The translations under genes were made by a program, and so were the position numbers. From Clostridia bacterium (GTDB lineage Bacteria; Bacillota; Clostridia; Christensenellales; Aristaeellaceae): a stretch of 42,942 bases of DNA. The notes below the pieces were generated by a model. That model ran no database searches and had not been told where the DNA came from. It saw only the letters and a program-made list of their open reading frames with translations. Shown here piece by piece: positions 31,198 through 39,707 of this stretch. Every line of letters begins with the position of its first letter. The first letter of the stretch is position 1. The stretch spans positions 1 to 42,942 of the forward strand of contig JAFTWV010000045.1 in assembly GCA_017465155.1 (NCBI GenBank), given 5' to 3'.

Positions 31198-31863
31198 TTA
31201 ATAGAGTCGGAAGGTAATTTCCTTGTAGAGCGAGGTGAAGTAGCCGACGCCGTCGCCCACCAGGGTGAAGAACAGCAGCAGCAGGAACACCACAATCAGC
31301 ATCGCCGCGATGGTCATGACGATGAACAGAAGCGTCTTGGCCAGGCTGTAATCGTGAATCATCATCATGCCGCAGATGATCAGGCCGCCGGACCACACCA
31401 GGCTCAGGGTAGCAAGGATGTTGTAGAAGGCTGCCTCATCAACGGTGATCCAGTTGGACAGGACGATCATCGGCAGCTGCAGCAGCACATAGGGGGTCAG
31501 TGCGTAGGCCGTGGCCATGTAGACGTCCTTCAGGGTACCTTTGCCTTCAAACAGGGTCGTCAGGCCCCAGTTGCTGATCACGAAGATTACCAGCGGCAGA
31601 AGCACGGAAAGGCACTGCTGCAGGATGTTGACCGAGGGCCAGTAAACCTCATTGAACATGAAGGCTGTATGCTCCAGCGCCAGCAGGCGGGTGATGAGCA
31701 CCGCGATGACAATGATGTTCGCCGCGCCCATGGTGCCGCGCTTTTCGTGGGTCAGATCCCAGAAGCCGTCAAAGGGGTGGGTGATCACATGCAGCGCGTA
31801 CTTGAGGGAGCCGCCAAGACGGCCCCAGCGCTGACGGTCCGTCAGTCGGGACAGGATGCTCAT
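31198..31863 (-). CDS. YIP1-family membrane protein
   Basis: This 221-residue protein has five predicted transmembrane helices with the spacing of the Yip1 domain (about residues 20-205). An N-terminal amphipathic segment, FDGFWDLTHEKRG, is followed by helices rich in Leu and Val, and the domain contains the typical TAYALTPYVLLQLP. Bacterial YIP1 proteins have no clear biochemical role. Its gene overlaps the NHL/TPR gene by 4 bases and lies 21 bases before DUF5696. The strict linkage suggests that it forms a membrane complex with those products and the transporters. Confidence 0.88.
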   Translation of the reverse strand: MSILSRLTDRQRWGRLGGSLKYALHVITHPFDGFWDLTHEKRGTMGAANIIVIAVLITRLLALEHTAFMFNEVYWPSVNILQQCLSVLLPLVIFVISNWGLTTLFEGKGTLKDVYMATAYALTPYVLLQLPMIVLSNWITVDEAAFYNILATLSLVWSGGLIICGMMMIHDYSLAKTLLFIVMTIAAMLIVVFLLLLFFTLVGDGVGYFTSLYKEITFRLY

Positions 31864-33359
31864 GCGTTATCCACCTCCTCCTTGATCTTCCGGATACGGC
31901 CAACGATCATCGGTACCACCAGTACGATGGCAGCAATGCCGAAGATCCAGCCGATGTTCTTTTCGACCAGCTCGCTCCGGTAGTAACGGAAGGCCTCGGA
32001 ATAGTTCTTGTCGTCACGGGCCATTTTGAAGTAGTCGCAGGCTTCCTTGTATTCGCCCTGCTGCAGCTTCGCGCGGCCAATGCCGATGTACGCCAGGTCA
32101 TAGTTACCGTTCTGCTTGAGCACTTCCAGCCAGGTGGCGGCGGAAACGTCGTACTCGCCGCGATCATACTGCTCGGTGGCGTTGTAAATCTGCTGGCCGT
32201 AATTTGTGGGGGTCATGATGGTCAGCGCAGCGGCCTGGGAATCCAGCACAAGCAGGTCATAGCCCATGTGTTCAATGGAGGAGGGCTTGTTGAAGTAGCC
32301 CACCGCATTGCCTAAGCCGCCAAAGGCCCACAGCATATTGCCCTGATGGTCATAGCCGAAGAGACGGTTGTGCGTTTCATCCAGCACGACGTAGATGTCG
32401 TTGTCCAGCACCGTGATGTCCACAAACTTCGAGGGGCCTGTGCGGGAAATGGTGGTGTTGCCGGCAGCCCACTGCACGTCGCCCACGACCCACCAGTTGC
32501 CGTTTTCGATGAGGATGTTGGTGCCGAGGCTGTTGAGCCTGCGGACGGGCTCAGCGCCGCCGCCCATCAGCTCGTTCTCATCGAAGGTCTGGGTCACGAC
32601 GTAGAAGAAGCCCTTCTCGTCAATGGCGATGTTGTCATATTCCGTGGGGACGAAGGAAACCTGCTGCGCGCGCTGCTCCTTGGTGGACAGCAGCCGCCAG
32701 ATCAGCTCGTACCACGTATACTTGACGGGAGAGGCGCCGATGAAGCCGGTGAAGGTGCCGTCGGCTTCGTATTTGATCAGGCCCTTGTTGACATTCTGTG
32801 CCAGCGCGAAGACGCGGCCGGATACGTCGGCCACCATCTTCGTGGGCAGGTAGGACATGGACTGATCAAAGGTAGGATCGACAGGCTTGGTGAAGGACAA
32901 CAGGTAATTGAGGTCCTTGTCCAGCTTGACGATGCGGTTGTTGTTGGTGTCAGCGATGTACATCGTACCCTCGTCATCCACATAGATGTCGGAGGGGCCG
33001 TTGAAGGTGAGGGGCTCCGTATCGCCCGTGAAGCTGTCGATGATGCGGCTGATGGTGTAATTCGTGCCGTCTGTCTCCAGCTGGATGATGCGGTTGTTGC
33101 CCGTATCGACGATGTAGATGGTGTTTCCCTGCACAAACAGGCTCTGCGGATTGACCATCTGCTTGTCAAGGCCCAGATCGGCGGAGGTCAGGAAGGCGCG
33201 GGTACGGTATGCGTCCGGCGACTGGCGCTGATCTCCCCAGTAATCGTAGGTGTAGGTATAGGCATAGTCGAAGCCGTCGGCCGCATAGGCCAGCGGAATA
33301 CCTGCGAGCAGGCATACCGCGGTCAGCAATGCCGAAAGACGCAGGATGGCGTTCTTCAT
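31860..33359 (-). CDS. Exported NHL-propeller/TPR membrane protein
   Basis: This 499-residue protein has a signal peptide (about 1-26). A beta-propeller built of NHL-type repeats follows (about 45-385), seen as IYIVDTGNNRIIQLE, MYIADTNNNRIVKLD and later degenerate blades. A short helical TPR-like region (about 395-460) contains DLAYIGIGRAKLQQGEYKEA. One transmembrane helix lies near the C-terminus (about 468-488), followed by a basic tail. The propeller and TPR part should lie outside, tethered by the C-terminal helix, and may act as a scaffold or ligand sensor. The start with AAAGGA upstream is chosen; the reading frame is open for 77 further codons without support. The function is unknown. 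Confidence 0.85.
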   Translation of the reverse strand: MKNAILRLSALLTAVCLLAGIPLAYAADGFDYAYTYTYDYWGDQRQSPDAYRTRAFLTSADLGLDKQMVNPQSLFVQGNTIYIVDTGNNRIIQLETDGTNYTISRIIDSFTGDTEPLTFNGPSDIYVDDEGTMYIADTNNNRIVKLDKDLNYLLSFTKPVDPTFDQSMSYLPTKMVADVSGRVFALAQNVNKGLIKYEADGTFTGFIGASPVKYTWYELIWRLLSTKEQRAQQVSFVPTEYDNIAIDEKGFFYVVTQTFDENELMGGGAEPVRRLNSLGTNILIENGNWWVVGDVQWAAGNTTISRTGPSKFVDITVLDNDIYVVLDETHNRLFGYDHQGNMLWAFGGLGNAVGYFNKPSSIEHMGYDLLVLDSQAAALTIMTPTNYGQQIYNATEQYDRGEYDVSAATWLEVLKQNGNYDLAYIGIGRAKLQQGEYKEACDYFKMARDDKNYSEAFRYYRSELVEKNIGWIFGIAAIVLVVPMIVGRIRKIKEEVDNA

Positions 33360-33382
33360 GTTGCGGTCGTCCTTTCTCGCAA

Positions 33383-34327
33383 TTAGTCCTTGAGGCCGGA
33401 GGTGGCCATGGTTTCGAGGATCTGGCTCTGGGAGAGCACGAAGGTAGCGATGGGCACCAGCATGACCACGACGGTAACCGCCGCAGCCTGACCGGTACGG
33501 GCGATGCCGCCGGCCTGAATCTGCTGAAGCGCGTAGACCAGCGTCTTCTTCGCTTCGGAGTAGATGACGGTGGAGGCCTTGGCGTTCCACAGGCTCTGCA
33601 CGGAGAAGATGATCATCGTCAGCCAGGCGGGCTTGACGTTGGGCATCACGATCTGCCAGAAGATGCGCATTTCCTTTGCGCCGTCGATCTTGGCGGATTC
33701 GATCAGCGCCATGGGCAGGCCTTCCATGAACTGCTTCATCAGGAACATGCCCATGGGAGCGGCGACTGCAGGCAGGACGATAGCCCAGTAGGTATCGACG
33801 ATGTTGATCTTGGTCATCAGCAGGTAGTTGGGGATGGCGGTCACGTAGCCGTTGAACATCAGGGCGGTCACGACCAGATTGAAGAACGGCTTGCCCAGCG
33901 GGAAGTTGTACTTCGCCAGCACGTAGGCGGCAAGGGAGCCGATGATCACGTTGCCGAAGGTGCCGATGACGGTGATGAACACCGTGTTGGAGATGTAACG
34001 GGAGAAGGGAACCCAGCTCTGGCCCATGGTGACCAGCAGGTCAGAGAAGTTATCGAAGGTGGGCTGCCGGGGGAAGAGCGTGGGCGGGAAGCGGAACAGC
34101 TCATCCAGCGGTTTGAGGGAGGAGCAGATGGCGAACACCAGCGGGAAAGCCATCGCGCAGGCAACCAGCGCCAGCAGGGAGTAGATCAGGAAGTCGCCGA
34201 GGCGGGAACGGTTGGGCTTTTTGTTTTTTGCCTTGGCAGTTTGCTGCAGGCGGAGAACCTTCTTGGGCAGCTCAATGGGCGTGCCGTCCGCACGAACCGG
34301 GCCCTTGTAATGCTTCACAGTCGTCAT
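33383..34327 (-). CDS. Carbohydrate ABC transporter permease (MalG-like), first transporter
   Basis: This 314-residue membrane protein has six predicted helices and the EAA loop ALIESAKIDGAKEMRIFW near residue 215. After the basic N-terminus, the first helix begins about residue 45. AAAGGTGGG precedes the ATG, and only one base separates it from the upstream permease stop. It works with the permease at 34329-35267 and probably the large solute-binding protein at 35348-38263. The family is the carbohydrate uptake transporter-1 type, as is its partner. Confidence 0.92.
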   Translation of the reverse strand: MTTVKHYKGPVRADGTPIELPKKVLRLQQTAKAKNKKPNRSRLGDFLIYSLLALVACAMAFPLVFAICSSLKPLDELFRFPPTLFPRQPTFDNFSDLLVTMGQSWVPFSRYISNTVFITVIGTFGNVIIGSLAAYVLAKYNFPLGKPFFNLVVTALMFNGYVTAIPNYLLMTKINIVDTYWAIVLPAVAAPMGMFLMKQFMEGLPMALIESAKIDGAKEMRIFWQIVMPNVKPAWLTMIIFSVQSLWNAKASTVIYSEAKKTLVYALQQIQAGGIARTGQAAAVTVVVMLVPIATFVLSQSQILETMATSGLKD

Positions 34328-34328
34328 A

Positions 34329-35267
34329 TCAGGTACCCACCTTTCGCAGCGCGCTCTGGATGAGCTTGTTGCACAGGATCATCACGATGAAGAGCATCGT
34401 GGCGATGGCGGAAGCATAGCCCATCTCAAAGCGGGTGTAGCCGTAGTCGAACAGGTGCGTAACGACGGTGCGGGCGGCATAGTCCGTGGAGGGGTAGCCA
34501 GCCAGTGCCATGGGCACGTCGCACACGCCGAAGGCCTGCGTGATGGCCATGACCGCGCCGAAGAGCAGCATGGGCTTCATGTTGGGCAGCGTGATGTAGT
34601 ACAGCTCCTGCCAGCGGTTGCGGATGCCGTCCACATAGCCGGCCTCGTACTGGGAGCGGTCAACACCCTGCAGGCCTGCCACGAAGGACAGGAAGCCTGT
34701 GGACATGGACATCCACAGCGTGACCACGATGATGACGGGCATGATGTAATCCGGCGTGGTCAGCCACAGCATGGGGGTGTTGATGATGCCCAGGTTCATC
34801 AGGATGGCGTTGAGGTAGCCGTAGGCGTCGCCGCGGAAGATGATGGAGAAAATCGCATATGCGTTGCCCGCGATGGACGGCGCATAGAAGATCAGCACGG
34901 CGAGGGTACGGATCCAGCGGGGCAGTTCGTTGATCAGCCATGCGAAGCCGAAGGACATGATGTAGCCGATGGGGCCGGTGATGACTGCCAGGGTGAAGGT
35001 ATTCGTGATGGCCTTGAGGAACACATCGTCCTGCAGGATCAGCGTGATGTAGTTGTCCGCGCCCACGAACTTTGCGGGCTCAAGGATGTTGTAATAGGTG
35101 AAGCTGTAATAGATCGACGTCAGCATCGGCAGGATGTAGAACGCCAGGAACAGAATTGCATAGGGCGCGAGGAACGCGTAGCAGAATTTGTACTGCTTCG
35201 CGCGGTCCCATGCGATGATGGCGTTGCGCTTCCTGAGGGCGACGTACTTTTTCAGAAACGTGGTCAT
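34329..35267 (-). CDS. Carbohydrate ABC transporter permease (LplB/MalF-like), first transporter
   Basis: This 312-residue membrane protein has six predicted helices. It opens with AFLAPYAILFLAFYILPML and carries the EAA loop SQYEAGYVDGIRNRWQELYY near residue 195. AGGAGGG precedes the ATG. It forms the channel with the next gene, and its substrate is supplied by the product of 35348-38263. It has the LplB-like layout found in clostridial oligosaccharide importers. Confidence 0.92.
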   Translation of the reverse strand: MTTFLKKYVALRKRNAIIAWDRAKQYKFCYAFLAPYAILFLAFYILPMLTSIYYSFTYYNILEPAKFVGADNYITLILQDDVFLKAITNTFTLAVITGPIGYIMSFGFAWLINELPRWIRTLAVLIFYAPSIAGNAYAIFSIIFRGDAYGYLNAILMNLGIINTPMLWLTTPDYIMPVIIVVTLWMSMSTGFLSFVAGLQGVDRSQYEAGYVDGIRNRWQELYYITLPNMKPMLLFGAVMAITQAFGVCDVPMALAGYPSTDYAARTVVTHLFDYGYTRFEMGYASAIATMLFIVMILCNKLIQSALRKVGT

Positions 35268-35347
35268 GACCGCTTTTCCCTCCTATTCTTAATGGATGCA
35301 ACGGTTCGGGGGAGGGGGATGGCTGCGGGCCGATCCCCGTGCCGGGC

Positions 35348-38263
35348 TTATTCCAGAGGCAGGCCGAACTCGTCGCGCTTCTTCAGAATCTCTTCGTTGA
35401 TGGTACGCGCGTAATCCAGGAGGGTCTCACGCGGATCGGTCTTTTCGTTGGTGACCTTGCGCACGGCGTTGGTCAGGTGACGGGTGGTGTAGTAGCCGCC
35501 GGCGACCTCGCGGAAGCCAACCGCAACCTGCATCTGATCACGGATGACGTCCAGCTGGGCTTCGGACCAGGCAAGCTGCTCAATGGCGTCGATGTTGGCC
35601 GTGGCATAACGGGCAGAGGAGCCGAGGATAGCTTCGATCTCGCGGCCGAAGCGAACCTGAGAATCGGTGGAGACCCACCACTTCATGAACTCCCATGCAT
35701 TCTGCTTGATCTTCTCGTTATCCGTGGCGATCATCATGCAGCATGCGCCCTGAGAGTGGCCGGCGTGGTTGATGGTCTCATTGCCGTTTTCGTCCGTATA
35801 TGCGGTGCCGGGCATCACGGCAATGTCCCACAGGCCGCGGATTTCCGGCGCGGAGACGGTCAGGGTGTTGAAGGTGGTGTAGTCGAAGATGCCCATGGGC
35901 ATTTCGCCTGAACGGAAGCGGCTCACGAAGTCAAAGATCGTGGGAAGACCGTAGTCATTGTACAGGGAGGTGTACATCTCGAAGGCCTGAACGCCTGCCT
36001 CGGAGTTGACGGTGGTCTGGGTGGCCTTCTCGTTGTACAGGGCGCCGCCGCGCTGGTACAGCATGGAGTACAGGCTGGACAGGTTGGGGGCCACGATGTC
36101 GGGATAGGGGATGCCCACGGACATGTTTGCGCCCTGAATGGTGGGCAGCATGGCAATCAGATCGTCCCATGTACGGGGAACCTCAAGGCCATACTCTTCC
36201 AGAATGTCGCTGCGGTAGAACAGGATGGAGCACAGCTGCGTTTCGGGCAGAGCATAGAGGCCGTCGTTCACGCCGTTGTTGAACTCAAAGGCGGCATAGG
36301 CGCTGGGATAGAAGTCGCTGAGGACCTCATCCAGATCCGCAAACTGCGTCAGATCCTCCGCCGCGCCGCGCAGGGCGTAGTTGACGGGGTTCCAGCTGTC
36401 AGTGGAAACGACCACATCCGGGCCGTTGCCGGCGACGGTTGCGTTCAGCAGCGCGTTGGGGTCGACCAGCATGACGTTGACGGGGATGCCGGTGGCAGGG
36501 GTGAAGGTATCGTCAACCATGGTCTTGAGCACGGTGGACTGATCGCGGCCGGTGAGGATCCAGACCTCCAGCACGTCGGTTTCATCGCCCTCGTAAACAT
36601 TGCCCAGCGCATTGTAATCGACTGTGTAGGAGGCGATACAGGAACGAAGCTCATGCATGACCTTGGCGAAGAAATTCTCGCTCGGCTGCTTCACGGCCAC
36701 GCCGTCGCCGGTGATGATGATCTGATCGATATCCAGCTTGATCTGGCGCAGGTTCTGCATGGCAGTACCCATGGAGGTGATGTTGTCCTTGAAGTTGGTG
36801 AAGGCCTGCGTGATCTCCGCGGGATCCTCCACGAAGGTCTCCAGCTGCACGGCGAGGGTCTGGGCCACGGCCACACGGTCGGACTTCTGGCCTGTCACGG
36901 CCACGGCGTCGTCAACCAGCTTGTACAGCAGGCGGCTTTCCAGCTCCATGCCCTGAATGACCTCGGGATATACCGCTTCCAGATGGTAATCGCGGTACTG
37001 ATCGGGGGTCACGCCGGTCAGAACGAGGATCTTGCGGTACATCTGGTTCAGACGGTAGATGCTCTCCTCCATGTCAGAGAGGATGGCGCCCATATCGCCC
37101 AGCGTTGCTTCAAGGCGGATGGTGTGCTTGCCTTCGGTCAGGTAGAAGCGGTAGGCATTGCCGTTTGCGTCAGAGAGGGTGTTCATCTGCCAGCTGTTGC
37201 TGTAAGGGAAGGAGACGTTCTCGAGCCCGGCGAAGGGAATCTCGCCGTCCAGATACATGATGCGGCTGGAAACGCTGCCGCGGCTGTAGGTCTGGCGGCC
37301 CTTGATGGTGATGTTGTACCAGCCGTCTGCCGGAACGGAGAAATCCCACTCGATCCACTGGCCGGCGTCGCGCCATGCATCACCGCCGATGTAGTTGAGC
37401 ACCGTGTGATACACGTCGTAGGGCTCAGTGGCGGGAGAGGAACGGTCATAACGCGCATACAGGGAGGGGGAGGAGCGGCGGACGCTGTCCTCGCCCTGCA
37501 CGGTACGGGTGAAGTCCTTGAGGGATGCAGGCTGCTGAACATCGGGCTGGGCGGCGATGTAGCTTTCATAGGACTGGGCGCCGCCGGGAGCCTTGAGGGT
37601 AAGGCCGGTCAGAAGCATGGGCTCGCTGGTGGCCTTCAGGGTCAGGGTGTTTTCGCCGGCTTCAAAGTAGAAGCGATAGGGCTCGGTGATGTAGCCCATG
37701 GCGTCGCGGCAAAGGGCAGTCTGCTCAAGGTCGAACAGCTCCACCTGCGTGGGTCGGATTTCGTTGCCCTGATTATCCATCTTGACCTCGCCGCCATCTG
37801 TCCACAGGCGGGAGAAGGCCATCGTGTCTGCGCCGTCGAAGGGCAGCTCGCCATTGATGCGCAGCTCGCGCTCCAGATCAACGCCGCGGCTCTCCTCTGT
37901 CAGATAGCGCAAGGCTACATTGTAGTAGCCGCTCTCGGGCACGGTCACGGTCCAGGTCGCCTCAGAGCCGCTGGCGGTATAAACGCCCTGCTCGCGGATT
38001 TCGACGCCCTCGGCTGCGGCCACGCTGCTCAGGTCGATCTCCACATCGGCCGATGCGTCGGCTGCGCCCTCGTGTGCCCGCAGGTACAGCTCATAGGTGT
38101 TGTCGCGGCCGATGCCCGCAACGCCTGTGGTCAGGTCTGTGCCTTCATACTTGTGAGCATAGCTCTCAATGCCGCTCGACAGGTAGAACCACAGACCCAG
38201 AGCCAGCACCACCACGGCAGTGACGATCCATTTTCCGTACTTATTGCCGAATGAACGCTCCAT
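35348..38263 (-). CDS. Giant solute-binding protein fused to two CBM-like domains
   Basis: This 971-residue protein is three times the usual length. It has an N-terminal transmembrane helix (about 12-31) instead of a lipobox. Two related beta-sandwich modules follow (about 55-230 and 250-400); matching strands SGYYNVALRYLTEESRG and DGWYNITIKGRQTYSRG, each followed by a GELPF or GEIPF turn, show that they are internal repeats of the galactose-binding/CBM6-35 type. A helical spacer (about 400-540) leads to a family 1 solute-binding domain (about 545-960). It probably binds polysaccharide at the membrane and passes oligosaccharide to the adjacent permeases. It is the first gene of the minus-strand operon, controlled from the region shared with the AraC gene. 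The ribosome binding site is AAGGAGG with a longer than usual spacer of about 13 bases. Confidence 0.85.
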   Translation of the reverse strand: MERSFGNKYGKWIVTAVVVLALGLWFYLSSGIESYAHKYEGTDLTTGVAGIGRDNTYELYLRAHEGAADASADVEIDLSSVAAAEGVEIREQGVYTASGSEATWTVTVPESGYYNVALRYLTEESRGVDLERELRINGELPFDGADTMAFSRLWTDGGEVKMDNQGNEIRPTQVELFDLEQTALCRDAMGYITEPYRFYFEAGENTLTLKATSEPMLLTGLTLKAPGGAQSYESYIAAQPDVQQPASLKDFTRTVQGEDSVRRSSPSLYARYDRSSPATEPYDVYHTVLNYIGGDAWRDAGQWIEWDFSVPADGWYNITIKGRQTYSRGSVSSRIMYLDGEIPFAGLENVSFPYSNSWQMNTLSDANGNAYRFYLTEGKHTIRLEATLGDMGAILSDMEESIYRLNQMYRKILVLTGVTPDQYRDYHLEAVYPEVIQGMELESRLLYKLVDDAVAVTGQKSDRVAVAQTLAVQLETFVEDPAEITQAFTNFKDNITSMGTAMQNLRQIKLDIDQIIITGDGVAVKQPSENFFAKVMHELRSCIASYTVDYNALGNVYEGDETDVLEVWILTGRDQSTVLKTMVDDTFTPATGIPVNVMLVDPNALLNATVAGNGPDVVVSTDSWNPVNYALRGAAEDLTQFADLDEVLSDFYPSAYAAFEFNNGVNDGLYALPETQLCSILFYRSDILEEYGLEVPRTWDDLIAMLPTIQGANMSVGIPYPDIVAPNLSSLYSMLYQRGGALYNEKATQTTVNSEAGVQAFEMYTSLYNDYGLPTIFDFVSRFRSGEMPMGIFDYTTFNTLTVSAPEIRGLWDIAVMPGTAYTDENGNETINHAGHSQGACCMMIATDNEKIKQNAWEFMKWWVSTDSQVRFGREIEAILGSSARYATANIDAIEQLAWSEAQLDVIRDQMQVAVGFREVAGGYYTTRHLTNAVRKVTNEKTDPRETLLDYARTINEEILKKRDEFGLPLE

Positions 38264-38385
38264 GATGTCTGTCCGCCCTCCTTGTGATGTCCGGTGATGG
38301 AAAAGGAAGCATGATGCACATGCCTGCTTCATGATCCGGCTTCATCGATTTGTTCAGATATCCAAAACGGTTTCTATCCAACCAC

Positions 38386-38391
38386 ATTATA
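38386..38391 (-). promoter_or_regulatory. -10 element for the glycan-uptake operon
   Basis: A perfect TATAAT on the minus strand lies about 120 bases before the solute-binding gene. No good -35 hexamer is found at 16-18 bases, as is common for promoters that need an AraC-type activator. The predicted leader has no recognisable riboswitch. Confidence 0.5.
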
Positions 38392-38424
38392 TAATATGAA
38401 CAGATGAAAAAACCTATCAAAAAT

Positions 38425-38463
38425 TGCGCCATATACATCATAATTTGCTTGAAACTTGGCGCA
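38425..38463. promoter_or_regulatory. Inverted repeat in the divergent control region, candidate AraC site
   Basis: TGCGCCA (38425-38431) and TGGCGCA (38457-38463) form an inverted repeat with a 25-base gap. The right arm overlaps the spacer of the regulator promoter, while the left arm lies upstream of the operon -10. This position would let the regulator act on both directions. Confidence 0.45.
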
Positions 38464-38477
38464 GTTTGTGATAGGAT
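38449..38477 (+). promoter_or_regulatory. Promoter of the AraC-family regulator gene
   Basis: TTGAAA (38449-38454) and TAGGAT (38472-38477) have a 17-base spacer, about 75 bases before the TTG start codon. Confidence 0.5.
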
Positions 38478-38553
38478 GGATATAAATGAGGGCGAGTTTT
38501 TGTGTAAATCCTTACATGTTGCATGAAAACGATACCGCACGAGGTGATGAACA

Positions 38554-39474
38554 TTGAAGAAGAAATCACTGATCAATGAGTCCGAGCGGGAGCTGTTCAG
38601 CTCCGGCTTCCGGGTAACGCAGGGCGCGCATGAGTTTATTACATATCCGGCCAATACGAGCATCCGGCTGTGGCACGGTGAGGTACCTGATCATTATGAG
38701 CAGCACTTCCATTCTGCCGTGGAGGTAGTTCTGCCGCAGACGGGCGAATGCGTTTATACCGTGGACGGCGAGGAATATTATGTGCAGCCTGGGGAAGTGA
38801 TGATGATCCCTGCCGGCTGTAAGCACGCGCTGCGTATGGGGGAAAACAGCAGCCGCGATCTGCTCCTGTATGAAATGAACGGCGTGTTTACCCTCAAGGA
38901 GTTCGGCGCTTTCCGTCAGCTGATGGCCAAGCCGCTGTATCTGACCGCTGCCCATCCCAACTGTGAACAGGCGCACGCGATCCTGACGGAGCTCACGCAG
39001 ATCTACCGTGCCGGCGGTCTGCTGCGGAACCTGCATTGCTATGCGCTGCTGCTGGAGCTATATGCAATTCTGGGCGAGCAGTATCTTGTGACCAGTGCCT
39101 CTCCGGCGGAAATGAACGCACTCCACCGCCAGCTGTCCGGCGAGGATGCCTTTAACCGTGCGCTGGATTATGTCAACGAGAATTACATGGACGATGTGAC
39201 TCTCGACAGCCTTGCAGCCTATGCAGGATTTTCACGCTATACGCTCTCGCGCATGTTCCGCCAGCATACCGGCGCAACCTTCACGCAGTACCTCAACAAG
39301 CGGCGCGTTACCATGGCCGCGGAGCTGCTTGCAGGCACAAAGATGCCGGTGACACAGGTGGCCCTGCAATGCGGCTTCAACAGCATCGCAACGTTCAACC
39401 GCGTGTTCCGCGATGTCAAGGGCTGTACGCCCACGCAGTACCGCATCATTTACGACGAGTCTCAGCGCAAATGA
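38554..39474 (+). CDS. AraC-family transcriptional regulator
   Basis: This 306-residue protein has an N-terminal cupin (about 30-105), with HFHSAVEVVLPQ and VQPGEVMMIPAGCKHAL, which binds a sugar. A C-terminal double helix-turn-helix (about 205-300) contains FSRYTLSRMFRQHTG and MPVTQVALQCGFNSIATFNRVF. The start is TTG at 38554, supported by GAGGTGATG just upstream; no in-frame ATG occurs near it. It is divergent from the ten-gene glycan operon, and is the likely sugar-responsive activator of that operon and perhaps of the alpha-galactosidase gene. The inducer is unknown. Confidence 0.93.
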   Translation: MKKKSLINESERELFSSGFRVTQGAHEFITYPANTSIRLWHGEVPDHYEQHFHSAVEVVLPQTGECVYTVDGEEYYVQPGEVMMIPAGCKHALRMGENSSRDLLLYEMNGVFTLKEFGAFRQLMAKPLYLTAAHPNCEQAHAILTELTQIYRAGGLLRNLHCYALLLELYAILGEQYLVTSASPAEMNALHRQLSGEDAFNRALDYVNENYMDDVTLDSLAAYAGFSRYTLSRMFRQHTGATFTQYLNKRRVTMAAELLAGTKMPVTQVALQCGFNSIATFNRVFRDVKGCTPTQYRIIYDESQRK

Positions 39475-39503
39475 ATTGGACATCCACAAACCATAATCGT
39501 CGC

Positions 39504-39612
39504 GCAGGGACGCATTAACATTCCTTGTCGCTTTCGCCTTCGGCGAAGTCTCCACTGGGGACTTGCTCCCATGGAGTGCCCTGCAAGGAGCTTCCCCCCT
39601 GCCCCTTTTTTC
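39504..39612 (-). repeat. Dispersed intergenic repeat, copy B (inverted)
   Basis: Read on the minus strand this 109-base stretch aligns with copy A at 22032-22147 with one 6-base gap and only scattered substitutions. It lies between the AraC gene and the alpha-galactosidase terminator. A and B flank the glycan locus in opposite orientation. Confidence 0.8.
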
Positions 39613-39645
39613 GGCTTCCTTGTGAGAATTTCCTTTCATGTTCGA

Positions 39646-39702
39646 TTGAAAAACCGCCTGTTGATTTCCCTCTTGCGGGATAACCAGCAGGCGGCTGTTT
39701 TT
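39646..39702. terminator. Bidirectional terminator between AraC and alpha-galactosidase genes
   Basis: CCGCCTG (39654-39660) pairs with CAGGCGG (39688-39694), and there are further pairs inside. T-runs follow on both strands: on the minus strand after CAGGCGG comes TTTTT, and on the plus strand CTGTTTTT. It serves two convergent genes. Confidence 0.8.
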
Positions 39703-39707
39703 AACCA

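Noticed and set aside
28726-31983. Open frame of about 1085 codons on the plus strand opposite DUF5696 and YIP1.
   Set aside because: Same reason: it lies antisense to genes with membrane helices and good start sites, and its low-complexity His/Gln/Gly-rich product is typical of shadow frames.
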